A stretch of 10,146 bases of DNA from BOG-1363 sp043775355. Its GTDB lineage: Bacteria; Planctomycetota; UBA11346. The stretch lies in assembly GCA_043775355.1 (NCBI GenBank), contig JAYVSL010000233.1, positions 1 through 10,146 on the forward strand, in the 5' to 3' direction. The notes under the pieces were generated by a model. The model saw nothing but the letters and a program-made list of their open reading frames with translations. It was not told where the DNA came from and ran no database searches. Of the stretch, positions 1 through 5,870 are shown piece by piece. The translations under genes and the position numbers were made by a program. The first letter of the stretch is position 1. Each line of letters opens with the position of its first letter.

Positions 1-24
1 AGGAAAATCGCGGGCTGGGACCAT
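1..24 (-). CDS. Possible 5' end of a divergent gene (partial, 8 codons)
   Basis: Reading the minus strand, an ATG at 24-22 opens a frame (M-V-P-A-R-D-F-P) that stays open to the window edge. A good Shine-Dalgarno match (GAGG) lies 5 nt upstream of this ATG, at 30-33. That spacing is the only real support. With eight codons the product cannot be named, and the match could be chance. If real, 25-218 would be a divergent promoter region shared with citrate synthase. Confidence 0.25.
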
Positions 25-114
25 AATTACCTCATCCAGCTCCTCGCCAGAATAGCCACGCCCGTGTCACACGAGGGGTAATGCAATTGCCCTGGCGGCG
101 TGGACCGTGGGTTT

Positions 115-128
115 CACGCACCTGCGTG
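115..128. promoter_or_regulatory. Short inverted repeat upstream of citrate synthase
   Basis: CACGCA-CC-TGCGTG is a perfect 6-bp inverted repeat with a 2-bp spacer, about 90 bp before the citrate synthase ATG. An 8-bp palindrome, GCAATTGC, lies at 83-90. Either could be an operator for a dimeric regulator. No convincing -35/-10 pair was found next to them, so regulation is inference only. Confidence 0.25.
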
Positions 129-218
129 CAGTGCCCTTGGTGCGCTTGCGCCATCACCTGGACATGGCAATGTCGCCAACGACTTCACTGAACTGACTCG
201 GCCCGAAGGAATTCGATC

Positions 219-1436
219 ATGCAAGAAAACGTTAAACCTCAGGTTTTGATGGAGCTCACTAAAGACTCGCTTGAAAGCGGCCTGCGTGGAGTGCCAGTTG
301 GTTTCTGCACCACCAGTGCGGTTGAAGCAGACAAAGGGTTGTTTTACGTCGGCGAACCAGTTGAAAAAATTGCTGATCGTGATCCTGAAGACGTTATTCA
401 TCTGTTGTTGTACAAACACTGGCCAAGTGCTGGTGAAAAGTCAGCTTTTGCACAATTGTTGCGTGATAACAGCCAAGTCGATCCGGCGGTAATGGCTTCG
501 CTGAAGGCACTGCCCCGTACTGGTCATCCGATGAAATGGTTTCTGCATGCGATTAATGCGCTCGGAATGGTATATACGAGTCGTGACTATCGTCGTGAAG
601 CGATTGATTTGATCGCCAAAATCCCCGTGGTCACGGCCGCAATTTTCCGCATTCGCGAAGGGTGGGGCGAACCGATCGCGCCACGCGCGGATCTTGGCTA
701 CATGGAAAACTTTGTGCACATGCTGGGTATTCCTGGGCAAAGTGCGGAACAGAAGCAGAAGCTCGTAAAACTTATGCGCGTGTTCGAGATAACTCACCTC
801 GACCATGGCGGTGGCAATCTGTCGACCTTCATCGGTAAAGCCGTGGCATCGGGTAAAGCTGACTTGTACGAAAGCATTACTGGCGCCATGGCTGGCCTTG
901 CCGGTCCGCTGCATGGTCGCGCGAATCAAGAATGCTTAGAGTTCATTCAAGAATGCGTCGCCAAAGTTTCCGCGAATTTCAACGCGGCAGACGTGACGAC
1001 GATGTTACAAAAGAAATTGGACAATAAGGAAGTCGTGTACGGATTTGGCCATGCGGTTCTACGCGTTGAAGATCCACGAGCTCGCGTTCTGCGTTCCATT
1101 GGCGAAGAAATTTGTCCCAACGACATCAACTTTCGCATGGTGAAACTGCTCGCTGAAGTTGGACCAGGCGTGCTTAAGAAAAATCCCAAGATCAGCGATC
1201 CACACCCGAATGTCGACAGCGTTTCAGGTTCGTTGTTGATGGCCTGCGGTTTGGCAAAATCGGAGTACTACACCGTGCTCTTCGGCCTTTCCCGAGTTAT
1301 CGGCATCTCGGCGCAGATTGTTTATGAACGCTGTGAAGCACGTGGTGGCAAAGGTACGCCCATCATTCGCCCCAAATATTTTTATAGCCCAGAAGGCACC
1401 GCGAAGGGTGAGGCGGTTATCGCAGGATCAGGTTGA
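219..1436 (+). CDS. gltA: Citrate synthase
   Basis: This enzyme condenses acetyl-CoA and oxaloacetate to citrate, the entry step of the TCA cycle, in the cytoplasm. The 405-residue length is normal for the family. Visible motifs in order are LDHGGGN (194-200), GPLHGRANQ (229-237, with the catalytic His232), YGFGHAVLR (274-282, with the oxaloacetate-binding His278), PNVDSVSG (330-337, with the catalytic Asp333), GLSRVIG (356-362) and IIRPKYF (382-388). The last two carry the arginines (359 and 384) that bind citrate carboxylates in the family. The ATG is supported by GAAGGA at 205-210, 8 nt upstream. The HGGGN and RVEDPR forms resemble the eukaryote-like type I enzymes more than the E. coli hexameric type, but this assignment is from motif memory. 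2-methylcitrate synthase is a less likely alternative. The gene stands alone, with the next genes convergent. Confidence 0.96.
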   Translation: MQENVKPQVLMELTKDSLESGLRGVPVGFCTTSAVEADKGLFYVGEPVEKIADRDPEDVIHLLLYKHWPSAGEKSAFAQLLRDNSQVDPAVMASLKALPRTGHPMKWFLHAINALGMVYTSRDYRREAIDLIAKIPVVTAAIFRIREGWGEPIAPRADLGYMENFVHMLGIPGQSAEQKQKLVKLMRVFEITHLDHGGGNLSTFIGKAVASGKADLYESITGAMAGLAGPLHGRANQECLEFIQECVAKVSANFNAADVTTMLQKKLDNKEVVYGFGHAVLRVEDPRARVLRSIGEEICPNDINFRMVKLLAEVGPGVLKKNPKISDPHPNVDSVSGSLLMACGLAKSEYYTVLFGLSRVIGISAQIVYERCEARGGKGTPIIRPKYFYSPEGTAKGEAVIAGSG

Positions 1437-1448
1437 TCCGATTCCGAT

Positions 1449-1482
1449 GCAGGGAAACGGAAACAAAGCGTTAGTTCCCTGC
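1449..1482. terminator. Hairpin between convergent genes, possible terminator without a U-tract
   Basis: GCAGGGAA (1449-1456) pairs perfectly with TTCCCTGC (1475-1482) around an 18-nt loop. It lies just after the citrate synthase stop and overlaps the stop codon of the small minus-strand reading frame at 1471. Neither strand has a T-run after the stem, so a classical intrinsic terminator is not shown. A bidirectional or Rho-assisted terminator is possible. Confidence 0.35.
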
Positions 1483-1734
1483 CGCTGACAACAATATCCA
1501 AATCATCACGTAGGCTACGTAAGCAATCGCCCACGCGCTGTCAGTATTTTCGGAATAGCTCGAAGCGCTGTGGCAGCCGCCATCCGATCGGGCATGGCAG
1601 CTGCTGAGAAAAAGCGTCAGGATGATCGCTGAAATGAGCAGCAACCAAACCCGATCACGGTTTTGTAACCATGCGAAACACGCGGAAATAAGCGGATAAT
1701 TTGCTAAGGGCTGTGGTCGTTCGTCAGGTGGCAT
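1471..1734 (-). CDS. Small hypothetical membrane protein, two predicted helices
   Basis: This 87-residue product is not recognised. Two hydrophobic stretches are visible, at about residues 30-45 and 68-84, joined by a loop with two cysteines (C46, C54). The first stretch ends in LSSC, which fits a lipobox (Cys46), but the 29-residue polar N-terminus is long for a lipoprotein signal. A two-helix membrane hairpin therefore fits as well. Arg26 and Arg28 before helix 1 suggest the N-terminus is cytoplasmic. The only ATG (1734-1732) has no clear Shine-Dalgarno sequence. The frame extends upstream to a stop at 1773-1771 through a stretch (TPSISTN) that mirrors the C-terminus of the neighbouring lipoprotein (TPAVSTN). 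It may be a real small gene or a decayed remnant. Confidence 0.45.
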   Translation of the reverse strand: MPPDERPQPLANYPLISACFAWLQNRDRVWLLLISAIILTLFLSSCHARSDGGCHSASSYSENTDSAWAIAYVAYVMIWILLSAAGN

Positions 1735-1737
1735 ACG

Positions 1738-1759
1738 GTTGGTCGATATTGATGGAGTG
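1738..1759. repeat. 22-bp direct repeat, copy 1
   Basis: GTTGGTCGATA, four variable bases, then TGGAGTG. It matches copy 2 at 1791-1812 in 19 of 22 positions, 53 bp away. This copy lies in the gap just upstream of the 87-residue reading frame and in frame with it on the minus strand. Confidence 0.8.
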
Positions 1760-1787
1760 GGCGGACCTGTTCATTGCTCACATTGGT

Positions 1788-2582
1788 TTAGTTGGTCGAT
1801 ACCGCTGGAGTGACGGTCTCCGTCCCAGGCTTAGTTGCTGGGTGGCCGATGATGTGCAAACCCCATCTTCCATCGTGTTCTAGTGCTGGCTCAGCATTAA
1901 AAATCGAAACGAGGTACGCCGGTTGATGCCAGAGCAGTCGTCCCGTGGGATAGACGGTTCCCATCACCGCGACATCGCCAACTGCACAGATCACGCGGCC
2001 AGAGCCTTCGACGGAACCGGCTGCGGTAGCCGCAGTCGCGGTCACGGCAGATGCTGGAATTCCAGTCACGACGCGTCCGAGTGGCTTCAGCAGGTAACCC
2101 CAAACAGAACGAGCGCCGATCTGTGCGTACCAGCCGAAAGGTTTTTCATTGATGAGATCGGCAATGTCAGCGGAGGTGTGATTATAGTCGCGACCGATTC
2201 CGCTGAAGACGTAATCGCCTAAGCATTTTGATCCAGCGAAGTGGTACATATCTCCAATCGCGTTGTTCTTGCCATCGTGCGCGAGGCCATCGGTACCAAA
2301 GCGGCGGATGTATCCGCCGGCACGCGCGTAGCTGTCGCCGGCACCTTCAATAGTTGGTGTGATTCCTGGAATAATCGCGACGTCCCATAGGTAACCCTTG
2401 GTGTCGGTTAGTTGACCGTCCATGTAGAGGTCGGTCATTTGCTGGCCATTGGTAATGACCATCGGTCGGCTGGCAGTGCGCTGATCGCCACAGCCGGTGA
2501 GTCCGAAAGTGGCCACGGCGGCGAACAGCAATGTGGTTGCTGAGGCGGTTGAGCGATGGGAGGTGGTTGGAGAAACGCGCAT
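1788..2582 (-). CDS. Predicted lipoprotein of unknown function
   Basis: This 264-residue protein is not recognised as any family. The N-terminus has a basic start, a hydrophobic core and a lipobox, L-T-G-C, with lipidated Cys31, so export and anchoring in a membrane is likely. The mature part is Gly/Ala/Thr rich with scattered aromatics. It lacks obvious repeats, membrane helices and catalytic motifs. The ATG is well placed, with AGGAG at 2593-2589 (minus strand) and a 6-nt spacing. It lies 127 bp downstream of the polyamine cluster on the same strand but appears to have its own promoter, so membership of that operon is doubtful. The last codons (TPAVSTN) overlap one copy of a 22-bp direct repeat. 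Confidence 0.85.
   Translation of the reverse strand: MRVSPTTSHRSTASATTLLFAAVATFGLTGCGDQRTASRPMVITNGQQMTDLYMDGQLTDTKGYLWDVAIIPGITPTIEGAGDSYARAGGYIRRFGTDGLAHDGKNNAIGDMYHFAGSKCLGDYVFSGIGRDYNHTSADIADLINEKPFGWYAQIGARSVWGYLLKPLGRVVTGIPASAVTATAATAAGSVEGSGRVICAVGDVAVMGTVYPTGRLLWHQPAYLVSIFNAEPALEHDGRWGLHIIGHPATKPGTETVTPAVSTN
1791..1812. repeat. 22-bp direct repeat, copy 2
   Basis: This is the second copy of the repeat at 1738-1759, differing only in three of the four central bases. It encodes the C-terminal residues of the lipoprotein and begins directly next to its stop codon (1788-1790). Confidence 0.8.
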
Positions 2583-2610
2583 GGGATGCTCCTGGTGTGA
2601 ATAGGAGCAA

Positions 2611-2637
2611 ACGATAGCTAACTTATTAATCCGTCAA
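2611..2637 (-). promoter_or_regulatory. Candidate promoter for the lipoprotein gene
   Basis: On the minus strand, TTGACG (2637-2632) resembles a sigma-70 -35 box and TATCGT (2616-2611) resembles a -10 box. The 15-bp spacer is shorter than the optimum. The -10 lies 28 bp upstream of the lipoprotein ATG, leaving a short leader that contains its ribosome site. This is a match by eye only. Confidence 0.35.
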
Positions 2638-2647
2638 GCGGTTAGCT
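2616..2647. repeat. Inverted repeat around the lipoprotein -35 box
   Basis: AGCTAAC (2616-2622) and GTTAGCT (2641-2647) form a perfect 7-bp inverted repeat whose centres are 25 bp apart. It encloses the candidate -35 element. The arms could be paired operator half-sites, or the stem of a weak hairpin at the end of the upstream transcript. Confidence 0.4.
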
Positions 2648-2655
2648 GGCTCAGT

Positions 2656-2676
2656 TGCGAAAAACATGCGAAAAAC
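2656..2676. repeat. Short tandem direct repeat TGCGAAAAAC
   Basis: TGCGAAAAAC occurs at 2656-2665 and again at 2667-2676, an 11-bp period close to one helical turn. It lies in the gap after the polyamine cluster. The A-tracts are T-tracts on the transcribed minus strand, followed downstream by other T-rich DNA, so the region may also help end the polyamine transcript. Confidence 0.5.
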
Positions 2677-2709
2677 GCAATAAAAGACTAGAAAAAAGAC
2701 GCCTTTTGA

Positions 2710-3558
2710 TCAGCCAAGGCCAAGCTGTTGCTGGACGTTACGGGGCAGCACGAACATGCCGGGTTGCAAGTCAGGAAGCCAGCAACGCAGATCTTTGTGC
2801 CATGGCTGAGCGGAAATAGAGGTTGGCGCATCGCCCAAAACACAACGCGCGACAGCCCACTGACCACCAGGGAAACTCGGAATGGTCATCAGATAGGTGC
2901 CAAAGTGTGAAAATTTTTCGGCCAGTTTGCGCAGCGTGGCGCGGCAATCGTCGGCAGCAAAAGTCGGGCATCCGAGTGGCGCGACCAAGATGCCACCATC
3001 TTTGAGTCGACGGAAAACCGAGTCAGCAAAGCTCGTCACATGAAAGACATCGCTGGCGGTGTTGGTCAATTCACAAGCGTCGACAATAATGACATCGAAT
3101 TGATGTGGGCAATCACGTAGATAACGGTGCGCATCATCAATCACTAATTCGACCCGCGAATCGTTCAAGCAACTTGCGGCGGTGGGAAAAAACTTGCGAC
3201 AGACTTCGACGACATCGCGATCGATTTCAACGACCGTGACTTTTTTCACACCTGGGTAACGCAGGACTTCACGGGCCACGCCACCGTCTCCGCCACCAAG
3301 GATAAGGACACGTTCGGCATTGGGCATCACGCTGAGTGACGGATGGACCAAGCATTCCGAGTACAACGCTTCGTCGTAATCGGTGAGGGCAATCGCTCCG
3401 CCCAAGGTCAACACTTTGCCGAAGGCATGGCTGTCGTAGACCGAAATGCGTTGAAATGGCGACGTCGCGCTATGCAGGCAATCGCGCAATTTCAGCTTCA
3501 AACCAGCGGTTTCGCCGTAGAGATCTTCAAGCCATAGATTCAGGGATTCATTTGCCAT
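2710..3558 (-). CDS. Divergent aminopropyltransferase (spermidine synthase paralogue)
   Basis: This 282-residue member of the SpeE fold would transfer aminopropyl groups from decarboxylated SAM to an amine. The nucleotide-binding core is intact: LILGGGDGG (85-93), the acidic residue after strand beta-2 (Glu111), DDA (141-143) and PSFPGGQW (227-234). Substrate-side positions are changed. The usual YHE/YQE is YSE (66-68). The usual D-S/T-T-D-P-x-G-P loop is D-A-C-E-L-T-N (160-166), which keeps the catalytic Asp160 but replaces the second Asp with Glu163 and loses the PxGP. The tyrosine of the PTYPGG motif is Phe229. A different acceptor, such as a longer or branched polyamine, is an inference; a non-catalytic partner is the alternative. 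The ribosome site GAGGA (3568-3564) overlaps the ornithine decarboxylase stop codon 8 bp upstream, so the two are probably co-translated. It has no lysine-rich tail, unlike the other paralogue. Confidence 0.88.
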   Translation of the reverse strand: MANESLNLWLEDLYGETAGLKLKLRDCLHSATSPFQRISVYDSHAFGKVLTLGGAIALTDYDEALYSECLVHPSLSVMPNAERVLILGGGDGGVAREVLRYPGVKKVTVVEIDRDVVEVCRKFFPTAASCLNDSRVELVIDDAHRYLRDCPHQFDVIIVDACELTNTASDVFHVTSFADSVFRRLKDGGILVAPLGCPTFAADDCRATLRKLAEKFSHFGTYLMTIPSFPGGQWAVARCVLGDAPTSISAQPWHKDLRCWLPDLQPGMFVLPRNVQQQLGLG

Positions 3559-3566
3559 GGGAGTCC

Positions 3567-4712
3567 TCAGTCGATGACGACGATCTTGGCTTTGGGAAAA
3601 AAGTTAAAGTCGGTGGCGCTGGCCCAGGTGTAGGCGCCCATCATTGGGCTGGTGACGAGTTCGCCGCATTCAAGCTCGGGTAACATGATGTCATTGTAGA
3701 TCACATCGATGCTGTCGCAGGTCGGGCCTGCAACGACGCTCAAGCGTTCGGGACCGCCTTTGCCTTCAAGTTTAGCGAGGGGCATGAATTGGTAATCGCA
3801 GTGGTCGTAGAGCTTGCCGGAATAACTGCCGTAGAGGCCGTCGTCTAAATAGTACCACATCCGGCCTTGGCGTTCGGATTTGCCCATCACCGATGCGACC
3901 AGCGTCATCGCTGGCGCGCTGATAAAGCGGCCTGGTTCAGCCAGTAAACGTACGCCTGGAAATAGACGCTCTAATTCGGCGGCGATCGGGTGACAATAAT
4001 ATTGGATCGGCATGACCTGATCCGTGTACGGCACCGGATAACCGCCACCGATATCAAGCGTGTCGAGGCGAATGCCATCAAGCGCGGCGAGGTTGAAAAG
4101 CTGACGACAGAACGAAATCGCTTCGATGTATTTGAAGTTATTCAGCAACTGTGATCCGGCATGAAAACTCAGGCCGCGCACATTCAGGCCCATAGCTTTG
4201 GCCTGCCGCAAAAGGTCGAGCCCTTCGGACGGTTGGACGCCGAACTTCAGCGACAAATCGCATTGCGCTTCTTTATTGCGGAAACTCAAGCGCATCAGCA
4301 ATTGGACGCGGTCTTTGTAGGGCAGGAACTTGGGCAGTTCGTACGGATTATCGAAGACGAACGTGGTGCAGCCGTAGTCCAACGCGTAACGGATGTCTTG
4401 ATCACGTTTGATCGGATGGGTGTGAATACAGCGCGTCGGATCAATGCCGACGTCGCGAACGACATCGACTTCGCCGTTGGTGGCGAGGTCAAAATAGCCG
4501 CCTTCATCTTTGATCGCTTGCACCACCGCTGGATGCGGCAGTGGTTTGAGCGCGTAATGCAATTGCACGCCAGGCAGAGCTTGACGTAGCGTGCGGTACT
4601 GACTGCGAATGGTCTGAGTCGACAACAGCAGTAACGGCGTGCCGTGTTCAGCGGCGAGCGCGCGCATACGTGCTGGGTCGGGAAGAGTAGGCTGGGACAC
4701 GGCGATCACCAA
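3567..4712 (-). CDS. Ornithine decarboxylase, PLP-dependent, alanine racemase fold
   Basis: This enzyme would decarboxylate ornithine to putrescine in the cytoplasm. The 381 residues contain the family motifs in order: HYALKPLPHP (52-61, with the PLP lysine Lys56), FHAGSQ (183-188), DIGGGYP (220-226), EPGRF (259-263), YLDDGLYGSYSG (288-299) and GPTCDSID (329-336, with the catalytic Cys332 and substrate-binding Asp333). The C-terminal GAYTWASATDFN (359-370) matches the ODC signature. GPTCD favours ODC or lysine/ornithine decarboxylase over diaminopimelate or carboxynorspermidine decarboxylase; lysine use cannot be excluded. The start is uncertain. The longest form begins with TTG (4712-4710), followed at once by GTG (4709-4707), with another GTG at 4700-4698. 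AGGA at 4716-4713 is too close to the first and far from the last. It lies between two spermidine synthase paralogues on the same strand. Confidence 0.92.
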   Translation of the reverse strand: MVIAVSQPTLPDPARMRALAAEHGTPLLLLSTQTIRSQYRTLRQALPGVQLHYALKPLPHPAVVQAIKDEGGYFDLATNGEVDVVRDVGIDPTRCIHTHPIKRDQDIRYALDYGCTTFVFDNPYELPKFLPYKDRVQLLMRLSFRNKEAQCDLSLKFGVQPSEGLDLLRQAKAMGLNVRGLSFHAGSQLLNNFKYIEAISFCRQLFNLAALDGIRLDTLDIGGGYPVPYTDQVMPIQYYCHPIAAELERLFPGVRLLAEPGRFISAPAMTLVASVMGKSERQGRMWYYLDDGLYGSYSGKLYDHCDYQFMPLAKLEGKGGPERLSVVAGPTCDSIDVIYNDIMLPELECGELVTSPMMGAYTWASATDFNFFPKAKIVVID

Positions 4713-4733
4713 TCCTGGAACGTGGGGGCCGTC

Positions 4734-4760
4734 GGTTGCGCGATCTGTGATCGCGCGACC
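4734..4760 (-). promoter_or_regulatory. 12-bp-stem hairpin between speE and the decarboxylase gene
   Basis: GGTTGCGCGATC (4734-4745) pairs with GATCGCGCGACC (4749-4760) around a three-base loop, with one G-T pair and no mismatch. It begins 9 nt after the stop codon of the tailed spermidine synthase and ends about 21 nt before the longest decarboxylase start. No T-run follows on the minus strand, so a plain intrinsic terminator is unlikely. Partial termination, transcript stabilisation or processing that sets the ratio of the two enzymes is plausible. A protein-binding palindrome at the DNA level is the alternative. Confidence 0.6.
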
Positions 4761-4769
4761 CGGACCAGT

Positions 4770-5870
4770 TTACTTGCGCTTACCGGCTTTCGCGGACGCC
4801 TTCTTGGCAGTCTTCTTGTCGGCTTTCTTCGCAACTTTCTTGGCGACTTTTTTCACCGCTTTCGGCGCAGACTTTTTCGCAGCGGTTTTCAGAGGGGCTT
4901 TCTTCGCCTTTTTCTTGGCAGGTTTGTCGCTGACTTCGCGCAGCTCCAAACCGTCACGGTTGATGTCGATATCGTCGAGCACGACTGGCTTGGCATCGGT
5001 AATGATCGGCACGCTCTTCAAATCAGCGAGCAGTTCGCCGATGAAGGGGAACTCGCCGAGCATGCTGTGGTGAGTCGTCGGGCTGTACGCTTTCAGTCCG
5101 CTGATGCCGCGTGCTTTTAAGCGTTTGGCGATTTCGCCTGCGGGAATTTCGGCGGCGTCGATGGTGTCGCTGCACACGGTGATCGACCACAACACGGCGT
5201 ACATGTGAATGTAGAGATAGAAGGTGCGGCGGAATTTGAACACTTCTGACAGTGTGCGGTGACATTGTTTAAACGTGTTCGGGCGCGAGATCGGGCTCTC
5301 GGTATGCATGACGAACAAACCGTTCTTGTCTTTGAACGTGCTCTTCACGTGCTGGAAGAATTCTTTGGTGTAGAGCATCACCGACGGACCGAACGGATCG
5401 GTCATATCCATGATCACGGCATCAAATTTCTCATCAGTTGTTTCAACGAACTTGCGACCGTCGCCGACTTCCAAGCGGTACCGCTTATCAGCAAAAGCAC
5501 CGTCGTTGATCTCTGGCATCAGTTCTTCGCAGAACTCCACGACGCCGCCGTCGAGTTCAGCCATCACCGCTTTGTTGACGGGATGTTTCAACACTTCGCG
5601 CAGAATGCCGCCGTCGCCAGCACCAATAATCAGAACGTCTTTAGGATTCGGGTGACTGCACAGCGCTGGGTGAACCATGGGCTCGTGGTAGAGGAATTCA
5701 TTTTTCGAAGTGACTTGGGTCACGCCGTCGAGCAGCAAGACATTGCCGAATTCCTCGCTCTCAATGATTTCCATTTCCTGCCACTGAGTCTTACCACGGT
5801 GGAGGGTCTTACCGGCTTTGTAAAAGTAGCCGAAGGTGGGGTTGAGGCGTTCAACGAGGTAGCGGGACAT
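4770..5870 (-). CDS. speE: Spermidine synthase with a histone-like Lys/Ala C-terminal tail
   Basis: This 366-residue aminopropyltransferase would make spermidine from putrescine and decarboxylated SAM. The core carries Gln31, YHE (61-63), IIGAGDGG (81-88), Glu105, GDG (136-138) and the catalytic loop DMTDPFGP (155-162, with Asp155 and Asp158). The usual PTYPGG motif near the active site is instead HMYAVLW (222-228), keeping a tyrosine (Tyr224) but not the PGG. After a linker at about 285-315, residues 316-366 contain 23 lysines and one arginine in 51 residues, mostly KK pairs every four residues (340-357) separated by Ala, Val, Thr or Asp. Such tails occur in histone-H1-like bacterial proteins and bind nucleic acid; here that is inference. 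The ATG has AGGA (5880-5877) at a 6-nt spacing. It is probably first in a cluster with ornithine decarboxylase and a second paralogue. Confidence 0.93.
   Translation of the reverse strand: MSRYLVERLNPTFGYFYKAGKTLHRGKTQWQEMEIIESEEFGNVLLLDGVTQVTSKNEFLYHEPMVHPALCSHPNPKDVLIIGAGDGGILREVLKHPVNKAVMAELDGGVVEFCEELMPEINDGAFADKRYRLEVGDGRKFVETTDEKFDAVIMDMTDPFGPSVMLYTKEFFQHVKSTFKDKNGLFVMHTESPISRPNTFKQCHRTLSEVFKFRRTFYLYIHMYAVLWSITVCSDTIDAAEIPAGEIAKRLKARGISGLKAYSPTTHHSMLGEFPFIGELLADLKSVPIITDAKPVVLDDIDINRDGLELREVSDKPAKKKAKKAPLKTAAKKSAPKAVKKVAKKVAKKADKKTAKKASAKAGKRK
4773..4923 (-). other. Lysine/alanine repeat tail of SpeE (residues 316-366)
   Basis: This low-complexity segment encodes a basic tail. KK pairs recur at residues 340-341, 344-345, 348-349, 352-353 and 356-357, an exact four-residue period, so the DNA itself is a degenerate 12-bp repeat. 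The opposite strand of this stretch reads as an artificial Phe/Leu/Ala-rich hydrophobic frame. The tail is far outside the normal SpeE length of about 280-300 residues. Confidence 0.9.

Noticed and set aside
1..81. Plus-strand open frame ending at TAA 79-81 as the C-terminus of an upstream gene
   Set aside because: Twenty-six residues without recognisable features; the competing minus-strand start with a ribosome site is slightly better, and neither is strong.
219..929. Minus-strand and alternate plus-strand frames inside citrate synthase
   Set aside because: Shadows of a strongly conserved enzyme frame; none has independent support.
1701..1883. Plus-strand 60-residue frame across the lipoprotein 3' end
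   Set aside because: It overlaps two minus-strand frames, has no ribosome site and shows no domain or signal features.
4639..5120. Two long plus-strand frames rich in Phe, Leu and Ala that look like membrane proteins
   Set aside because: They are the antisense of the lysine/alanine tail of SpeE; AAG/AAA and GCC codons read backwards as Phe/Leu and Gly/Ala. The SpeE frame is a clear known family.
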